Shown here piece by piece: positions 39,580 to 48,750 of a stretch of 64,000 nucleotides of DNA (positions are counted from its first letter, which is position 1; each line of letters begins with the position of its first letter). This stretch comes from Nocardiopsis sp. JB363 (GTDB lineage Bacteria; Actinomycetota; Actinomycetes; Streptosporangiales; Streptosporangiaceae). The notes beneath the pieces were generated by a model that made no database searches, was not told the DNA's origin, and worked only from the letters and a program-made list of their open reading frames with translations. The stretch spans positions 62,001 to 126,000 of the forward strand of contig NZ_FRFF01000167.1 of the NCBI RefSeq assembly GCF_900143625.1, given 5' to 3'. The translations under genes were made by a program, and so were the position numbers.

Positions 39580-42135
39580 GTGACCACTTCCCAGGGGAGC
39601 TTTCCCGGCCAGGGCAGGAGCCGATTCCCGGAGGTGTGGGGCAGGGTTCCACCGCGCCACAAGAACTTCACCGGACGTACCGAGCAGCTCAACGAACTAC
39701 GCGCGGGCCTGCTCAACCAGATGACCGCGGTCGTACCCACCCCCGAACCGGTGGTACCCCGGACCCTTCACGGGTACGGCGGCGTTGGCAAGACCCTCAT
39801 GGCGGTGGAGTACGCGCACCGGTTTCGGGACGAGTACGACCTGGTGTGGTGGGTGATGGCCGACCAGCCCGGGCTGGTCCGTTCCGCCCTGGCCCACCTG
39901 GCGCCGCACCTGGAGCTGCCGGGACCCGCCGTCACCGGTGTGGAGGAGGCCGCCAACGGGGTCCTGGCGGCGCTGCGCAAGGGCGAGCCCTACTCCCGGT
40001 GGCTGATCGTCTTCGACAACGCCGACGAGCCCGAGGAACTCAACGACGTCATCCCCCAGGGTCCCGGACACGTCCTCATCACCACCCGCAACCACCGGTG
40101 GGGAGGGGTGGCCGAGACCGTGCCGGTGAACGTCTTCGCCGACCACGAGAGCGTGGAGTTCCTCAAGAAGCGCATCCCCCGGGGCATCAGCGGAGGGGAG
40201 GCCACCGAATTGGCCGAGGCCTTGGGCCACCTGCCTCTGGCCTTGGAACAGGCGGGCGCGTTGCAGTCCGAGACCGGCATGTCGGTCAGAGAGTACCTGG
40301 GGCTGTTGTCGGAACGGACCGGGCCCCTGCTCCGCGAGGGCAAGCCGCCCGAGTACCCCCAGCCCATGACCGCCGCCTGGCAGTTGTCGGTGGCCAAGCT
40401 GCAGGAGAACCTGCCCGAGGCGATGGAGCTCCTGCGCTGCTGCGCCTTCTTCGGGCCCGAACCGATCCCCCGCGACCTGTTCTTCCCCGTGGAGGACGGT
40501 ACGGTGCGCCCGGAGATGGCGCAGCTGATGTCCGACCCGATCCGGCTCAGCAAGGCCATCGGCCAGTTGGGGCGGTACGCGCTGGTCCGTCTGGACAACT
40601 CCAATCGCACCGTCCAGGTGCACCGGTTGATCCAAGCGCTGGTCCGCGAGGAGCTGGATCCACAGACCCAGGAGGAGATCCGTGTCGAAGTGTGGTCGCT
40701 GATCAGCGCCGCGGCCCCCAGGAACTTCACCGACCCTTCTTCCCAGGCCCGCTACTTGGAATTGCTGTCCCACATGCGCCCGGCACGGGTCGCCGAGTCC
40801 GCCATCCCCGAGGTGCGGGAGTTCGGGCTGAACATGCTCGACTTCCTGTACACGTCGGGTAACTACGAGACGGCGAGCGACCACGCGCGAAGGTTCATCG
40901 AGAAGTGGACCGCCGACTCGGGCAACGAGGACCCGCACGTGCTGCGGGCCCAGGCCAAGTACGCCAACCGGCTGCGCGACCTCGGCCGGTTCACCGACGC
41001 CCAGGACATCAACCGGGCGATCCTGCCGTCGCTGACGCGGGTCCTGGGCGCGACCCACTCCGACACCCTGTCGGTGCTCTCCGGTCGCGGCGCCGACTAC
41101 CGGGCCCGCGGGGATTTCTGGAAGGCCCGTGAACACGACGAGGAGGTGCTGCGTCAATACGAGGAGGCGTTCGGGCCCAACGACCCCGCCACCCTGCGCG
41201 CCCTGAACAACCTCGCCCTGGATCACGCGCTGACCAGTGACTTCACCGGTTCCCAGGCCAAGCACGAACGTTCCTACATGTTGTTCAAGCGGGTCGGGCC
41301 GGCGGGCGGCTCACCCGTTCTGCTCGCGTACTGGAACGCGCTGGCGCAGGCGGTGCGCCTGTCCGGGGACTACACCGAGGCCTGCGACCTGGGTGAGGAC
41401 GCCCTGGCCTATGGTCGTGACCAGTTGGGGGTGGAGGATCCTCGTACCCTGCGCACCCAGGTGGACCTGGCCATCGCCCGCCGCCTGTCCGGTGAGCTGG
41501 AGGAGGCCCTCGAACTGGGCCAGGACGCACACTCCCGTTACCTGCGTCTGCACGGCATCCACCACCCCAGCACCCTGGCCGCGGCGATGTGCCTGGCCAA
41601 CCTGTGGCGGATGACCGGGGAGCTGGACGGCGCGCTGGAACTGGCGGAGGACACCGACCTGCGCTACGCCCAGGCGTACGGCCACGACCACCCCTACAAG
41701 CACGGCTGCACCAGCAACGTGGCGCTGCTGTACCGGCTGTTGGGCGACCCGGAGCGGGCCAGGTCGATGAACGAGAGCGCGCTGATCGCCTTGGAGGCCC
41801 GTCTGGGCCGCGACCACCACTACACGCTGGCCGCCGCCACCAACCTGGCCGGCGACCTGGCGGGACTGGGCGAGACCGACAACGCGGTCCGCCTGGGACA
41901 GGGGACACTGCGCCGCTACCGCCGACTGGTGGGCGAGGAACACCCCAGCAGCCTGGCCTGTGCCTCCAACCTGGTGTTGGACCTGCGGGCCGAGAAGAAG
42001 TCGACGGAGGCCAAGGAACTGGCCGACCACACCTATGACTCCTACGTGCGCGGCTTGGGCCGCGAACACATCTTCACCAGCGCATGCGAGGAGAACCGCC
42101 GGTTGGTCGCCGACTTCGACCCACCCCTGCTGTGA
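39580..42135 (+). CDS. fxsT: FxsT-like NB-ARC/tetratricopeptide protein of the FxSxx system
   Basis: The 851-aa protein has an NB-ARC-type nucleotide-binding domain with GYGGVGKT (about residues 65-72), RWLIVFDNADEPEEL (Walker B) and the GHVLITTRN and GHLPLALEQAGAL blocks. A winged helix follows, then a C-terminal half of tetratricopeptide repeats (about 430-840; each with the pattern LxNLxxxLxxxGxxxxA). It matches FxsT, the TPR protein that accompanies FxSxx-COOH precursors and FxsB. Its role is unknown and might be sensing or regulation. GTG 39580 has GGAGG 7 nt upstream. It is divergent from the precursor gene, with a 258-bp shared promoter region, and convergent with the HExxH gene. Confidence 0.82.
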   Translation: MTTSQGSFPGQGRSRFPEVWGRVPPRHKNFTGRTEQLNELRAGLLNQMTAVVPTPEPVVPRTLHGYGGVGKTLMAVEYAHRFRDEYDLVWWVMADQPGLVRSALAHLAPHLELPGPAVTGVEEAANGVLAALRKGEPYSRWLIVFDNADEPEELNDVIPQGPGHVLITTRNHRWGGVAETVPVNVFADHESVEFLKKRIPRGISGGEATELAEALGHLPLALEQAGALQSETGMSVREYLGLLSERTGPLLREGKPPEYPQPMTAAWQLSVAKLQENLPEAMELLRCCAFFGPEPIPRDLFFPVEDGTVRPEMAQLMSDPIRLSKAIGQLGRYALVRLDNSNRTVQVHRLIQALVREELDPQTQEEIRVEVWSLISAAAPRNFTDPSSQARYLELLSHMRPARVAESAIPEVREFGLNMLDFLYTSGNYETASDHARRFIEKWTADSGNEDPHVLRAQAKYANRLRDLGRFTDAQDINRAILPSLTRVLGATHSDTLSVLSGRGADYRARGDFWKAREHDEEVLRQYEEAFGPNDPATLRALNNLALDHALTSDFTGSQAKHERSYMLFKRVGPAGGSPVLLAYWNALAQAVRLSGDYTEACDLGEDALAYGRDQLGVEDPRTLRTQVDLAIARRLSGELEEALELGQDAHSRYLRLHGIHHPSTLAAAMCLANLWRMTGELDGALELAEDTDLRYAQAYGHDHPYKHGCTSNVALLYRLLGDPERARSMNESALIALEARLGRDHHYTLAAATNLAGDLAGLGETDNAVRLGQGTLRRYRRLVGEEHPSSLACASNLVLDLRAEKKSTEAKELADHTYDSYVRGLGREHIFTSACEENRRLVADFDPPLL

Positions 42136-42151
42136 GGCTCCCGCACACCGG

Positions 42152-42181
42152 CGGGATCTCGGGCTTCAGCCCGGGATCCCG
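42152..42181. terminator. Hairpin between convergent fxsT and HExxH genes
   Basis: A stem of 13 bp (GGGATCtCGGGC pairing with GCCCGgGATCCC, one mismatch) with a TTCA loop. The loop contains the stop codon of the HExxH gene. It should stop both transcripts. Confidence 0.5.
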
Positions 42182-43479
42182 TTGTGGGCGCGCCACTGTC
42201 GCAGGTGTCGACGGGCCGTGTCCCGCGCGGCCCGTTCGGCCCGGTCCGGGACCGGCTCCTCCAGCCACTCCCGCAGGGTGTAGTCGGTCAGGGCGAGGAA
42301 TCGTTTGCCCTCGGTGGTGAGCCGCCCCGAGTCGGCCAGGGCGCGGGCCGCGTCGACCGTGGAGCGGCGCCAGTGCGCGAAGTCCACGTGAGCGCGGCGC
42401 GCCTCCTCCCCCTCGGTGACGTGCCGGTGCCTGCGCCAGAATCCGGCCACTCCCAAGTGGGCGTACACACCCTGTAGCAGCCCGGCGGCGGGGCGGGGGT
42501 CGGGCCGCCAAGGCGCGTAGTAGCGGCTCCCGTCCTCGGGCAGGGTGAGTTCGACCAGGTCGAGCAGGGCGGTGAGCTTGGCGTGCTGCACCTCGTGCGC
42601 GAAGGTGAGCGCGAACGGCACCGGGCCGGTGGGACGGGACAGCCCCAGGTTGCCGAAGGCGTGCCGGGCCGTGGCGCTGGTGTGGACCCTCCCACCCGGC
42701 GCGGTGATGGGGGTGAGCGTGGTGACGGTGGCCGCCGTCTCCTCGGCGATGGTCCAGTGGTGGTCCACCAGCGACTCCCAGGCCTCTTGCAGGGTGCGGC
42801 GCCACCAGTGCAGTTCCTCCGCGTCCAGACGGCGGGCCACCAGGTCGGTGCCGGGCATACGGTCCGGGTCCTGATCGTCCAGGAACAGTTCGAGTCGCCG
42901 GCCTCGGTGTTCGGCGGCGAGCCGCCGCAGGGCGTGCCATCCGGGTGCGTCCTCGTGCGGGTCCTCGGGGACCTCCACTTCGGGCCGACCCGCCACTCCG
43001 ATGGTGGCCCGACCGCCGACGATCTCCACCAGCGCGGACGGCGCCTCACCGACCAGGGCCCGTCCCAGGGAGGGCAGCGGAGCGGTCGGACCGTCCAAGG
43101 GGACTTCGACGCGGGCCTCCACTCCGGCGCGCAGGGCCGCCACCGCGGCGAGCGCGGACAGCGCGCCGACGCGGGCGGGTTCGGGCCGGTGACCGGCCAG
43201 GGCCAAGGCGGTACGACGCGCCCACACCCCGACCGTGGGGGTGCGCAGTACCCGCGCGACCGGATCGGGCGCGTGTTGTTGGGCGCGGGTCAGTAGCTCG
43301 TAGGCGTCTCGGACGCGCTCGGCCTCGGGGTGTCCCGTCTCGTGGGCGACGTCCACGACGCGGCGCAGCAGGAGCAGGTGTTTGCCGTACTGCGCGGAGC
43401 GCAGGTGGGCGGTGGCGGCCTGCCCACCCGCTCCTCGGGCCAGGTCGTCGAACAGCGGGTCGGGAACCGGTCCCGGCAT
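42166..43479 (-). CDS. HExxH-motif putative peptide beta-hydroxylase of the FxSxx RiPP locus
   Basis: The 437-aa protein contains a HExxH metal-binding motif (H295-E-V-Q-H299 in FAHEVQHAKLTAL) and the downstream block LLQGVYAHLGVAGFW that is characteristic of the HExxH family found with FxsB. These proteins are thought to be iron/2-oxoglutarate-dependent peptide hydroxylases rather than proteases; that assignment is from family knowledge. The rest is helical. The ATG immediately follows the stop codon of the radical SAM gene (TAGATG), so the two are translated together and probably act on the same precursor. The length agrees with family members. Confidence 0.78.
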   Translation of the reverse strand: MPGPVPDPLFDDLARGAGGQAATAHLRSAQYGKHLLLLRRVVDVAHETGHPEAERVRDAYELLTRAQQHAPDPVARVLRTPTVGVWARRTALALAGHRPEPARVGALSALAAVAALRAGVEARVEVPLDGPTAPLPSLGRALVGEAPSALVEIVGGRATIGVAGRPEVEVPEDPHEDAPGWHALRRLAAEHRGRRLELFLDDQDPDRMPGTDLVARRLDAEELHWWRRTLQEAWESLVDHHWTIAEETAATVTTLTPITAPGGRVHTSATARHAFGNLGLSRPTGPVPFALTFAHEVQHAKLTALLDLVELTLPEDGSRYYAPWRPDPRPAAGLLQGVYAHLGVAGFWRRHRHVTEGEEARRAHVDFAHWRRSTVDAARALADSGRLTTEGKRFLALTDYTLREWLEEPVPDRAERAARDTARRHLRQWRAHNGIPG

Positions 43480-44697
43480 CTAGAGTTCCTTCCTGATCCG
43501 GGCCACATCGGCGGCCACGGTCCGGTGGATGTGGGTGATCAGGTGGTAGAGGTCGGCGCAGTAGACCGAGGGGTTGAGGAAACCGTGGCCGGAGCGGTAG
43601 CGGTGCGGGTAGAGCCCGCCCCCGCACACCTTGGCCAGCGGACAAGCGGCGCAGGTGGGGCTCAGGGCGCGAGCACCGATCTGACGGGCGGCGACCGAGG
43701 GCAGGTAGAGGGCGTCTTCGAAGGGGTGGGTGAAAGTGTGCAAGGGGGTGTGGGCGGCCCCCTCGAACGCCGACTTGAGGCTGTCGACCTGTTCGATGCT
43801 CCCGTCGGTCTCCACGACCACCAGCGCGGCCGGTGACAGCCCGATGCTCTCGGTGCGGGAGGGACTGCCCAGGAGCAGGCGGATGATCTCGTTGAACATG
43901 CGGACGTTGGTCTCGCGTTCGGGGGCGCCGTACCAGCGGTCGAACACCGCGGCCATCCAACGGCCATAGCGGGGTTCGGTGGGGGACCAACCCGGCGGCG
44001 GCTCGTCCCAGTGGCCGTGCGGCAGGAGGAAGTCGATACCGGGTGGGTCGTATCCGATCAGGTGCTCGAAGGTGGCGACCGGGTCCGATTCCAGGTCGAC
44101 GGTGGTGAGCAGCCCGGCCAGCAGTTGGCCGTTGCGGGTGTTGAGGCGTTCGATGCCGGCCTGTACCTCGGCGTGGGTGCCGCGTCCGTTGGCGCGGGTT
44201 CGATGACGGTCGTGGTCCTCGCGCGCGCCGTCGATGCTGACGCCGACCCGGATCCCGAACTCCTCGAACAGGTCGAGGTAGTGCCGGTCGATGAGCACGC
44301 CGTTGGTCTGCATGCGCAAGGCGACGCGCACGTCGGGTTCACAGGCCTTGCGCAGCGACTCGGCGACGTACCGCAGGTGGTCGAGGCCCACGAGGAGGGG
44401 TTCGCCACCGTGCAGGACGATGTCGACGTGGTCACGGCCGTGGACGCGGGCGTGTTCGGCGATGCGTTCGGCGACCCGGTCGACGGTGGCCCTGGCCATG
44501 CGTCGAGGTTGGGAACGCCAGCCCTGGTCGGCCATCTCGTACATGTAGCAGTAGTCGCAGGCCAGGTTGCAGCGACTGTGGATCTTGAGGATGAACTCAC
44601 GAAAGGGTGTGGGACGCCAGCCCTTGCCGAGGAGTCCGTCGACGTCCATGTCTTCGGGCCATTCGGGGAGTCTTTCCGATTTGGTACTCCTTGCCAC
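43480..44697 (-). CDS. fxsB: FxsB-type radical SAM/SPASM cyclophane maturase
   Basis: The 405-aa enzyme has the radical SAM CxxxCxxC motif (C43, C47 and C50 in CNLACDYCYMYE), the GGEPLL strand, IDGAREDHDRHR and TNGVLID. A C-terminal SPASM/twitch domain follows, with CAACPLAKVCGGGLYPHRY (C349, C352, C358) and a later cysteine near the end (C380). The FxsB subfamily is recognised by the CDYCYMYE and GGGLYPHRY blocks. FxsB enzymes use a 5'-deoxyadenosyl radical to crosslink an aromatic side chain to another residue in the precursor tail. The GTG at 44695-44697 has GGAGG 7 nt upstream. It is the first gene of the maturase operon and is read together with the HExxH gene. Confidence 0.88.
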   Translation of the reverse strand: MARSTKSERLPEWPEDMDVDGLLGKGWRPTPFREFILKIHSRCNLACDYCYMYEMADQGWRSQPRRMARATVDRVAERIAEHARVHGRDHVDIVLHGGEPLLVGLDHLRYVAESLRKACEPDVRVALRMQTNGVLIDRHYLDLFEEFGIRVGVSIDGAREDHDRHRTRANGRGTHAEVQAGIERLNTRNGQLLAGLLTTVDLESDPVATFEHLIGYDPPGIDFLLPHGHWDEPPPGWSPTEPRYGRWMAAVFDRWYGAPERETNVRMFNEIIRLLLGSPSRTESIGLSPAALVVVETDGSIEQVDSLKSAFEGAAHTPLHTFTHPFEDALYLPSVAARQIGARALSPTCAACPLAKVCGGGLYPHRYRSGHGFLNPSVYCADLYHLITHIHRTVAADVARIRKEL

Positions 44698-45220
44698 GCC
44701 GGGGCCTCCTGGGGTGAGGGCACACGCGAAATACGACTGATCATCGCATTTACCGAAGTACGTACTCTCAAGGGGTATCCACAAACCTCACCCGCGGATA
44801 GTCCATCCGCTCCTTCCGGTAGCGACGACCTGTCCCGAAAGTCCGGTCCGTCCTAGTTCATCCTGCGACGGGGTGGTGGGAGCGCCTCGGAGCGGCCTCC
44901 CGCCGGCGAACTCTCCCCAATGGCCGATACCGGCCGGCTCAACGAAGATTGCCCAGCCCCCGAACGCGGTAGAGATCCCTTTCTCATCCCCAGTTCGATC
45001 CGGAGCTTTCGTCGTCTATTCCGGCGGCTTCTCCCACCTTCGTTACGATGGCCCGCCAACTCCGGAGGAATGGCGGACCATTCCCGACGAACCGGGACAC
45101 GAGCTGGCACACCGGACCGCCGAGGTGGGTACCGATTTCCGCGTTTCCCCATGCGAGGCCCCTGCGTGCGGCTAGTCTGATGCCGTTTCGGCCACCCCCG
45201 TCACTGTCGGTGAAGACTTA
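44698..45220. other. Divergent intergenic region, no supported gene
   Basis: It lies between fxsB and the paralogue gene at 45221. Two open frames of about 100 codons exist on opposite strands (45152-44853 and 44873-45175) but have no ribosome sites or recognisable content. A TAGTCT -10-like sequence is at 45173-45178. The region has lower GC near 44740-44800. Confidence 0.4.
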
Positions 45221-46609
45221 ATGACTGAGCGCCTTCTCCCTGCCATCTCCGCCTGTCTCGAATGGGCCCACACCGCTGAGGAGCCTCCCACGCTGCACAT
45301 CGAGGCACTGGTGCTCCTGCTCAGCACCCACCAGGACGCGGGCGCCACCGAGCCCGGTGACTGGACCGTGGAGGACGTCCACGAGGTGGCGGCCCTGATC
45401 CGCCGCCGGGACAAGTTGCCCGAAGAGTTCCGCGATACCTGGCTCAGCTGGTGCGACCACCTGGTCACCGATGGCCGCCTCGTGTCGACGGAGACCCCGC
45501 GCCGGCTGCGCGCGGCGATCGAGGTGGTCGACCTGACCCGGTCCGGTCACGCGGCGCCCGATCCCGAGACACCACCGGAGATCGCCGCCCCGCTCCTGGA
45601 ACGTCTGGGGTACGGGGAGGACCCGCATCCCGAGCCGCTGCGTCCCCACCTGCCCACACCCCTGGCCGATCTGGACACCCGTGCCGGGGCCTGCCCCACC
45701 CTGCATCTGGCCGCCCGGCTGACGGCGTGGATGGACCCGCAGGCGCTGCTGCGCCCGTACACCGAACACGACGCGCTGGGTGAGGACGACACCGCCGAGG
45801 CGGCCCGGATCCTGGACGTCCGCTCCGACGAGATCACGTTCCTGTTCGCCGTCGCCCGAGCCGCGGGTCTGGTACGCACCACCTATCTGCACGCCCTGCC
45901 CGGGCCGGCGGCACACGCCTGGGTCCGAGAGACTCCGGGTGCGGTCGCCGATGCCTGGGCCGATGCCCTGGCCACCATGACCGGCCTACCCGGGGCCACA
46001 CCCTTCCTGCTGCTCGGCGAACTCTTCCTCACCGGGCGGGCCCTGTCGCTGGACGAACTGGTCCACGTGTGCGCCGAACCGGACCCGGAGTCGTATCTGC
46101 CCCGGGTGTTGGCCGCCCTGACCGACCTGGGAGCGGTGACGGCGACCGACGACGGTCGACACCGGATCACGGGCCTGGGCGACCACTGTGTCGCCCGCCG
46201 GTTGCGCGCCTGCGGGATCGAGGTGCCCAGGACGCCACCGGTCACGGGGCTGAGCGCCACCGAACTCTTGGAATTGGCGGCGACGACCCGACCGATCGAC
46301 GTCGAACCCCTGCTGGATCGGTGGTTGGCCGGCCGAGACTCGGCCGAGGCCGCCCACGGGCTTCTCGCTGCCGGGCTGACTCCGGCCGACCCGGAGGACT
46401 TCGTTCGCGCCGTCATCGACCGTCCCTGGGCGGACACCATTTTGGAGAGAGCGAGCCAGAACCCGGGCCTCACCGAGGCCGTGCGCCGGGGCCCCGCCCC
46501 TTCGCCCGGCGCCGTCCTCGACGAACGCGTCGATGCGATGAGGTCTCCCTTCGAACCCGACGAGCCGCCTCTTGAGGTGTCCATGTTGTTCGGACAGTCG
46601 ACCTACTGA
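45221..46609 (+). CDS. Paralogous family protein A (winged-helix-type, unknown function)
   Basis: This 462-aa protein belongs to a set of four related genes in this window. The shared layout is an N-terminal helical region, a LAARLTAW segment (about 163-170), AVARAAGLV (about 211-218), a middle domain with LFLTGRALSLDEL, and a block TDLGAVTATDDGRHRITGLGDHCVARRLRA (about 301-330, in parts). In the last block LGDH/LGRHG follows a short beta-wing, as in a degenerate winged helix. A helical C-terminal part follows. No catalytic residues, membrane segment or signal peptide are visible. The ATG at 45221 has only a weak ribosome site and is 43 nt after a -10-like TAGTCT. It is convergent with the amidase gene. 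Confidence 0.65.
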   Translation: MTERLLPAISACLEWAHTAEEPPTLHIEALVLLLSTHQDAGATEPGDWTVEDVHEVAALIRRRDKLPEEFRDTWLSWCDHLVTDGRLVSTETPRRLRAAIEVVDLTRSGHAAPDPETPPEIAAPLLERLGYGEDPHPEPLRPHLPTPLADLDTRAGACPTLHLAARLTAWMDPQALLRPYTEHDALGEDDTAEAARILDVRSDEITFLFAVARAAGLVRTTYLHALPGPAAHAWVRETPGAVADAWADALATMTGLPGATPFLLLGELFLTGRALSLDELVHVCAEPDPESYLPRVLAALTDLGAVTATDDGRHRITGLGDHCVARRLRACGIEVPRTPPVTGLSATELLELAATTRPIDVEPLLDRWLAGRDSAEAAHGLLAAGLTPADPEDFVRAVIDRPWADTILERASQNPGLTEAVRRGPAPSPGAVLDERVDAMRSPFEPDEPPLEVSMLFGQSTY

Positions 46610-46707
46610 CCTTCATCCCTACCCCGGTGGGGAAGGCGGGTCCCGGTACACGACGTGGCCCCTGGTGCACGGCAGTGCCGCATCCGCGAAGCGGGGATAC
46701 GAGCCGC

Positions 46708-48051
46708 TCACCAGGGCCGGCGATCCCGCCAGGGGACGGCTTGTTCCAGTTGGGCGGCCACCTCGATCAGCAGGTCCTCTCGACCGTGCGCGGCCACCAA
46801 CTGCACCCCGATCGGCAACCCCTCGGGGCTCTGCGCCAAGGGCAGGCTGATCGCTGGGTTGCCCGCGACGTTGAACGGGGCGGTGAAGGGCCCGTGTCGA
46901 TAGATCTCCCGTAGCCAGGAACGCACCGTGTGCTCCCCGTCGTGGTCGAGTGTGCCGTGCGGCAGTGGCGGACCGGCCACCGTCGGCGTCACCAGCAGGT
47001 CGTACTCGGCGAAGAAGCGTCCGACCGGTGCGGTGACCCGATGTTGGGCTTGAAGACACGCCACCACGTCCATGGCGCTGTGGGCCCGTGTCTCGGTCAG
47101 GATGCGGGCGGGAACCGACTCCATCCGCGCGGGGTCGACGGCCGTGGAATTCAGTGCCGCTCCGGTGGCGATCGCCGCGAGCACCGATGCCTCCACCACG
47201 TCCTCGGCGTCGAACACGGGGGCGTCCTCGCTCACCGTGTGCCCGATCCATTCCAGGACCCGGCCGGTGTCCCGGGCCGCCTCGGCCACCCTCGGGGCGA
47301 CCCGCGCCGTGCCCCAGGCCGCGGTGGTCACGGCCACCCGTCGCCCGACCGGGGACGTGTTCAGCCGATCGACGTAACGTCCCGTCGATGGTGGCGCCGT
47401 GTGCTTCTCCCCCACCGGAGGGGCTCCCACCAGGTCCAGGAGCAGCGCGGTATCGCGGACGGTGCGGGTCAGACCGAACTCGCACACCAGCCCGAACCCG
47501 GCCTCCCCCACCTGGGGTCCGCAGGGCACCCGGCCCCGACTCGGTTTGAGGCCCACCACCCCGCAGGCCGCGGCGGGCACCCGGATCGACCCGCCGCCGT
47601 CGTTGCCGTGCGCGAAGGGAACCGCCCCGGCCGCCACCAGCGCCGCCGATCCACCGCTGGATCCGCCGACCCCGCGTCCGGGGTCCCACGGGTTGCGGGT
47701 GGGCCCGTACAACGCCGACTCGGTGGCGAAGCTCAGCCCCAGCTCCGGTGCGGTGCTCTGGCCCAGCGCCACCAGGCCGACCTTTCGGAAACGGGCCATC
47801 ACCTCCTGGTCCACGGCGGCGGACGCGCCGCGCAGGGCCCGACTGCCCAGGGTGAAGGGCACCCCTCGGGCCACGGGTCCGCTGTCCTTGATCACGAAGG
47901 GAACCCCGGCCAAGGGCCCACCGGGGTCGTGGGACAGCGCCGGTTCGAACAACGGCCGGGTCAGGGCGTTGAGCTCGGTGTGGGCTCGGGTCAGGGACTC
48001 CCTGGCCGCGGACTCCACTTCGGCCGCTGAGACCTCTCCGGCCCGCAGCAT
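46708..48051 (-). CDS. Amidase signature family protein
   Basis: The 447-aa protein has the amidase Ser-cisSer-Lys triad: Lys55 in PFVIKDSG, the cis-serine (Ser131) in the GVGGSSGGSAA loop and the nucleophile (Ser155) in GNDGGGSIRVPA. The tail GNPAISLPLAQSPEGLPIGVQLVA is typical. It hydrolyses some amide or nitrile-derived bond; the substrate is unknown. It is not GatA because the gene is not with gatB/gatC and the sequence differs. The ATG at 48049-48051 is used although family similarity (PGHEYAELDATALAA) continues about 20 codons upstream to a stop without a normal start codon, so a non-standard start or a loss of the first codons is possible. It follows the GNAT gene by 55 bp on the same strand. 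Confidence 0.85.
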   Translation of the reverse strand: MLRAGEVSAAEVESAARESLTRAHTELNALTRPLFEPALSHDPGGPLAGVPFVIKDSGPVARGVPFTLGSRALRGASAAVDQEVMARFRKVGLVALGQSTAPELGLSFATESALYGPTRNPWDPGRGVGGSSGGSAALVAAGAVPFAHGNDGGGSIRVPAAACGVVGLKPSRGRVPCGPQVGEAGFGLVCEFGLTRTVRDTALLLDLVGAPPVGEKHTAPPSTGRYVDRLNTSPVGRRVAVTTAAWGTARVAPRVAEAARDTGRVLEWIGHTVSEDAPVFDAEDVVEASVLAAIATGAALNSTAVDPARMESVPARILTETRAHSAMDVVACLQAQHRVTAPVGRFFAEYDLLVTPTVAGPPLPHGTLDHDGEHTVRSWLREIYRHGPFTAPFNVAGNPAISLPLAQSPEGLPIGVQLVAAHGREDLLIEVAAQLEQAVPWRDRRPW

Positions 48052-48106
48052 CGCAGCCAGGGCGGTGGCGTCCAGTTCGGCGTACTCGTGTCCGGGCGCA
48101 GGTCGT

Positions 48107-48592
48107 TCAGCCCCTCAGGTGCCGGACGTAGACGAGGAGGTCCACGCCGGGGACCGGGGACCAGTCACGCTCGGGCAGTCGGGTGAAACCGTGCGTCTCG
48201 TACAGGCGTCGGGCACCGCTCATGATCTCCTGGGTGGACAACACCAGACGGTCGAGGCCTTCTCGTTCGGCACGTTCGATCACGGCCTTGACCAGGGTGG
48301 CGCCGACTCCGCGACGTTGCGCCTCGGGGGCGACGGCGAAGGCTCTGATCTCGGCTTCCCGCGGCCCTCGCGCCGCCTCGCAGCGTGGCCCCCAGGGTAC
48401 GTACACGACCGTGCCCAGCACGGTCTCACCGTCCACGGCCGCCATGACCTCGTCGGGGGCACCCCACCCCAGTTCGCGCAAGGTGTCGGCGTAGGAGGGA
48501 CTGGCGTCCAACAGGCTCTGGTCCCGGTAGGCCCGGACCCTGAGGTCTCCGATCACGGTGCGCTCGGAGGGCAGCGCGGCGCGAATCATCAT
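48107..48592 (-). CDS. GNAT-family N-acetyltransferase
   Basis: The 161-aa protein has the GNAT fold with acetyl-CoA-binding motif A (AFAVAPEAQRRGVGATLVKAVIERA, about residues 92-116) and a C-terminal LYETHGFTRLPERDW strand. The substrate is unknown. The ATG at 48590-48592 (two ATGs in tandem) follows a GTCGGA sequence. It lies directly upstream of the amidase gene on the same strand, and the pair may be cotranscribed. Confidence 0.85.
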   Translation of the reverse strand: MMIRAALPSERTVIGDLRVRAYRDQSLLDASPSYADTLRELGWGAPDEVMAAVDGETVLGTVVYVPWGPRCEAARGPREAEIRAFAVAPEAQRRGVGATLVKAVIERAEREGLDRLVLSTQEIMSGARRLYETHGFTRLPERDWSPVPGVDLLVYVRHLRG

Positions 48593-48750
48593 TCCGACAT
48601 TGAAGCAGAGTCGTTCCGGTCGCCGCCTCCATTTTTCCCTCACCCCCCTGACCTGGGAAAACAAAGTTATCCACAGGCCTTCTGCAGATTGCTCCGACTT
48701 CACCGACGATGGAGTCACGGCCATCTCGACACCCGATCCCGTGGGGCGCC

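Noticed and set aside
42152..42181. A second IS-type palindrome, because its TTCA loop resembles the IscB element ends
   Set aside because: The stem differs, there is no matching partner or mobile gene nearby, and it lies between convergent genes as a terminator would.
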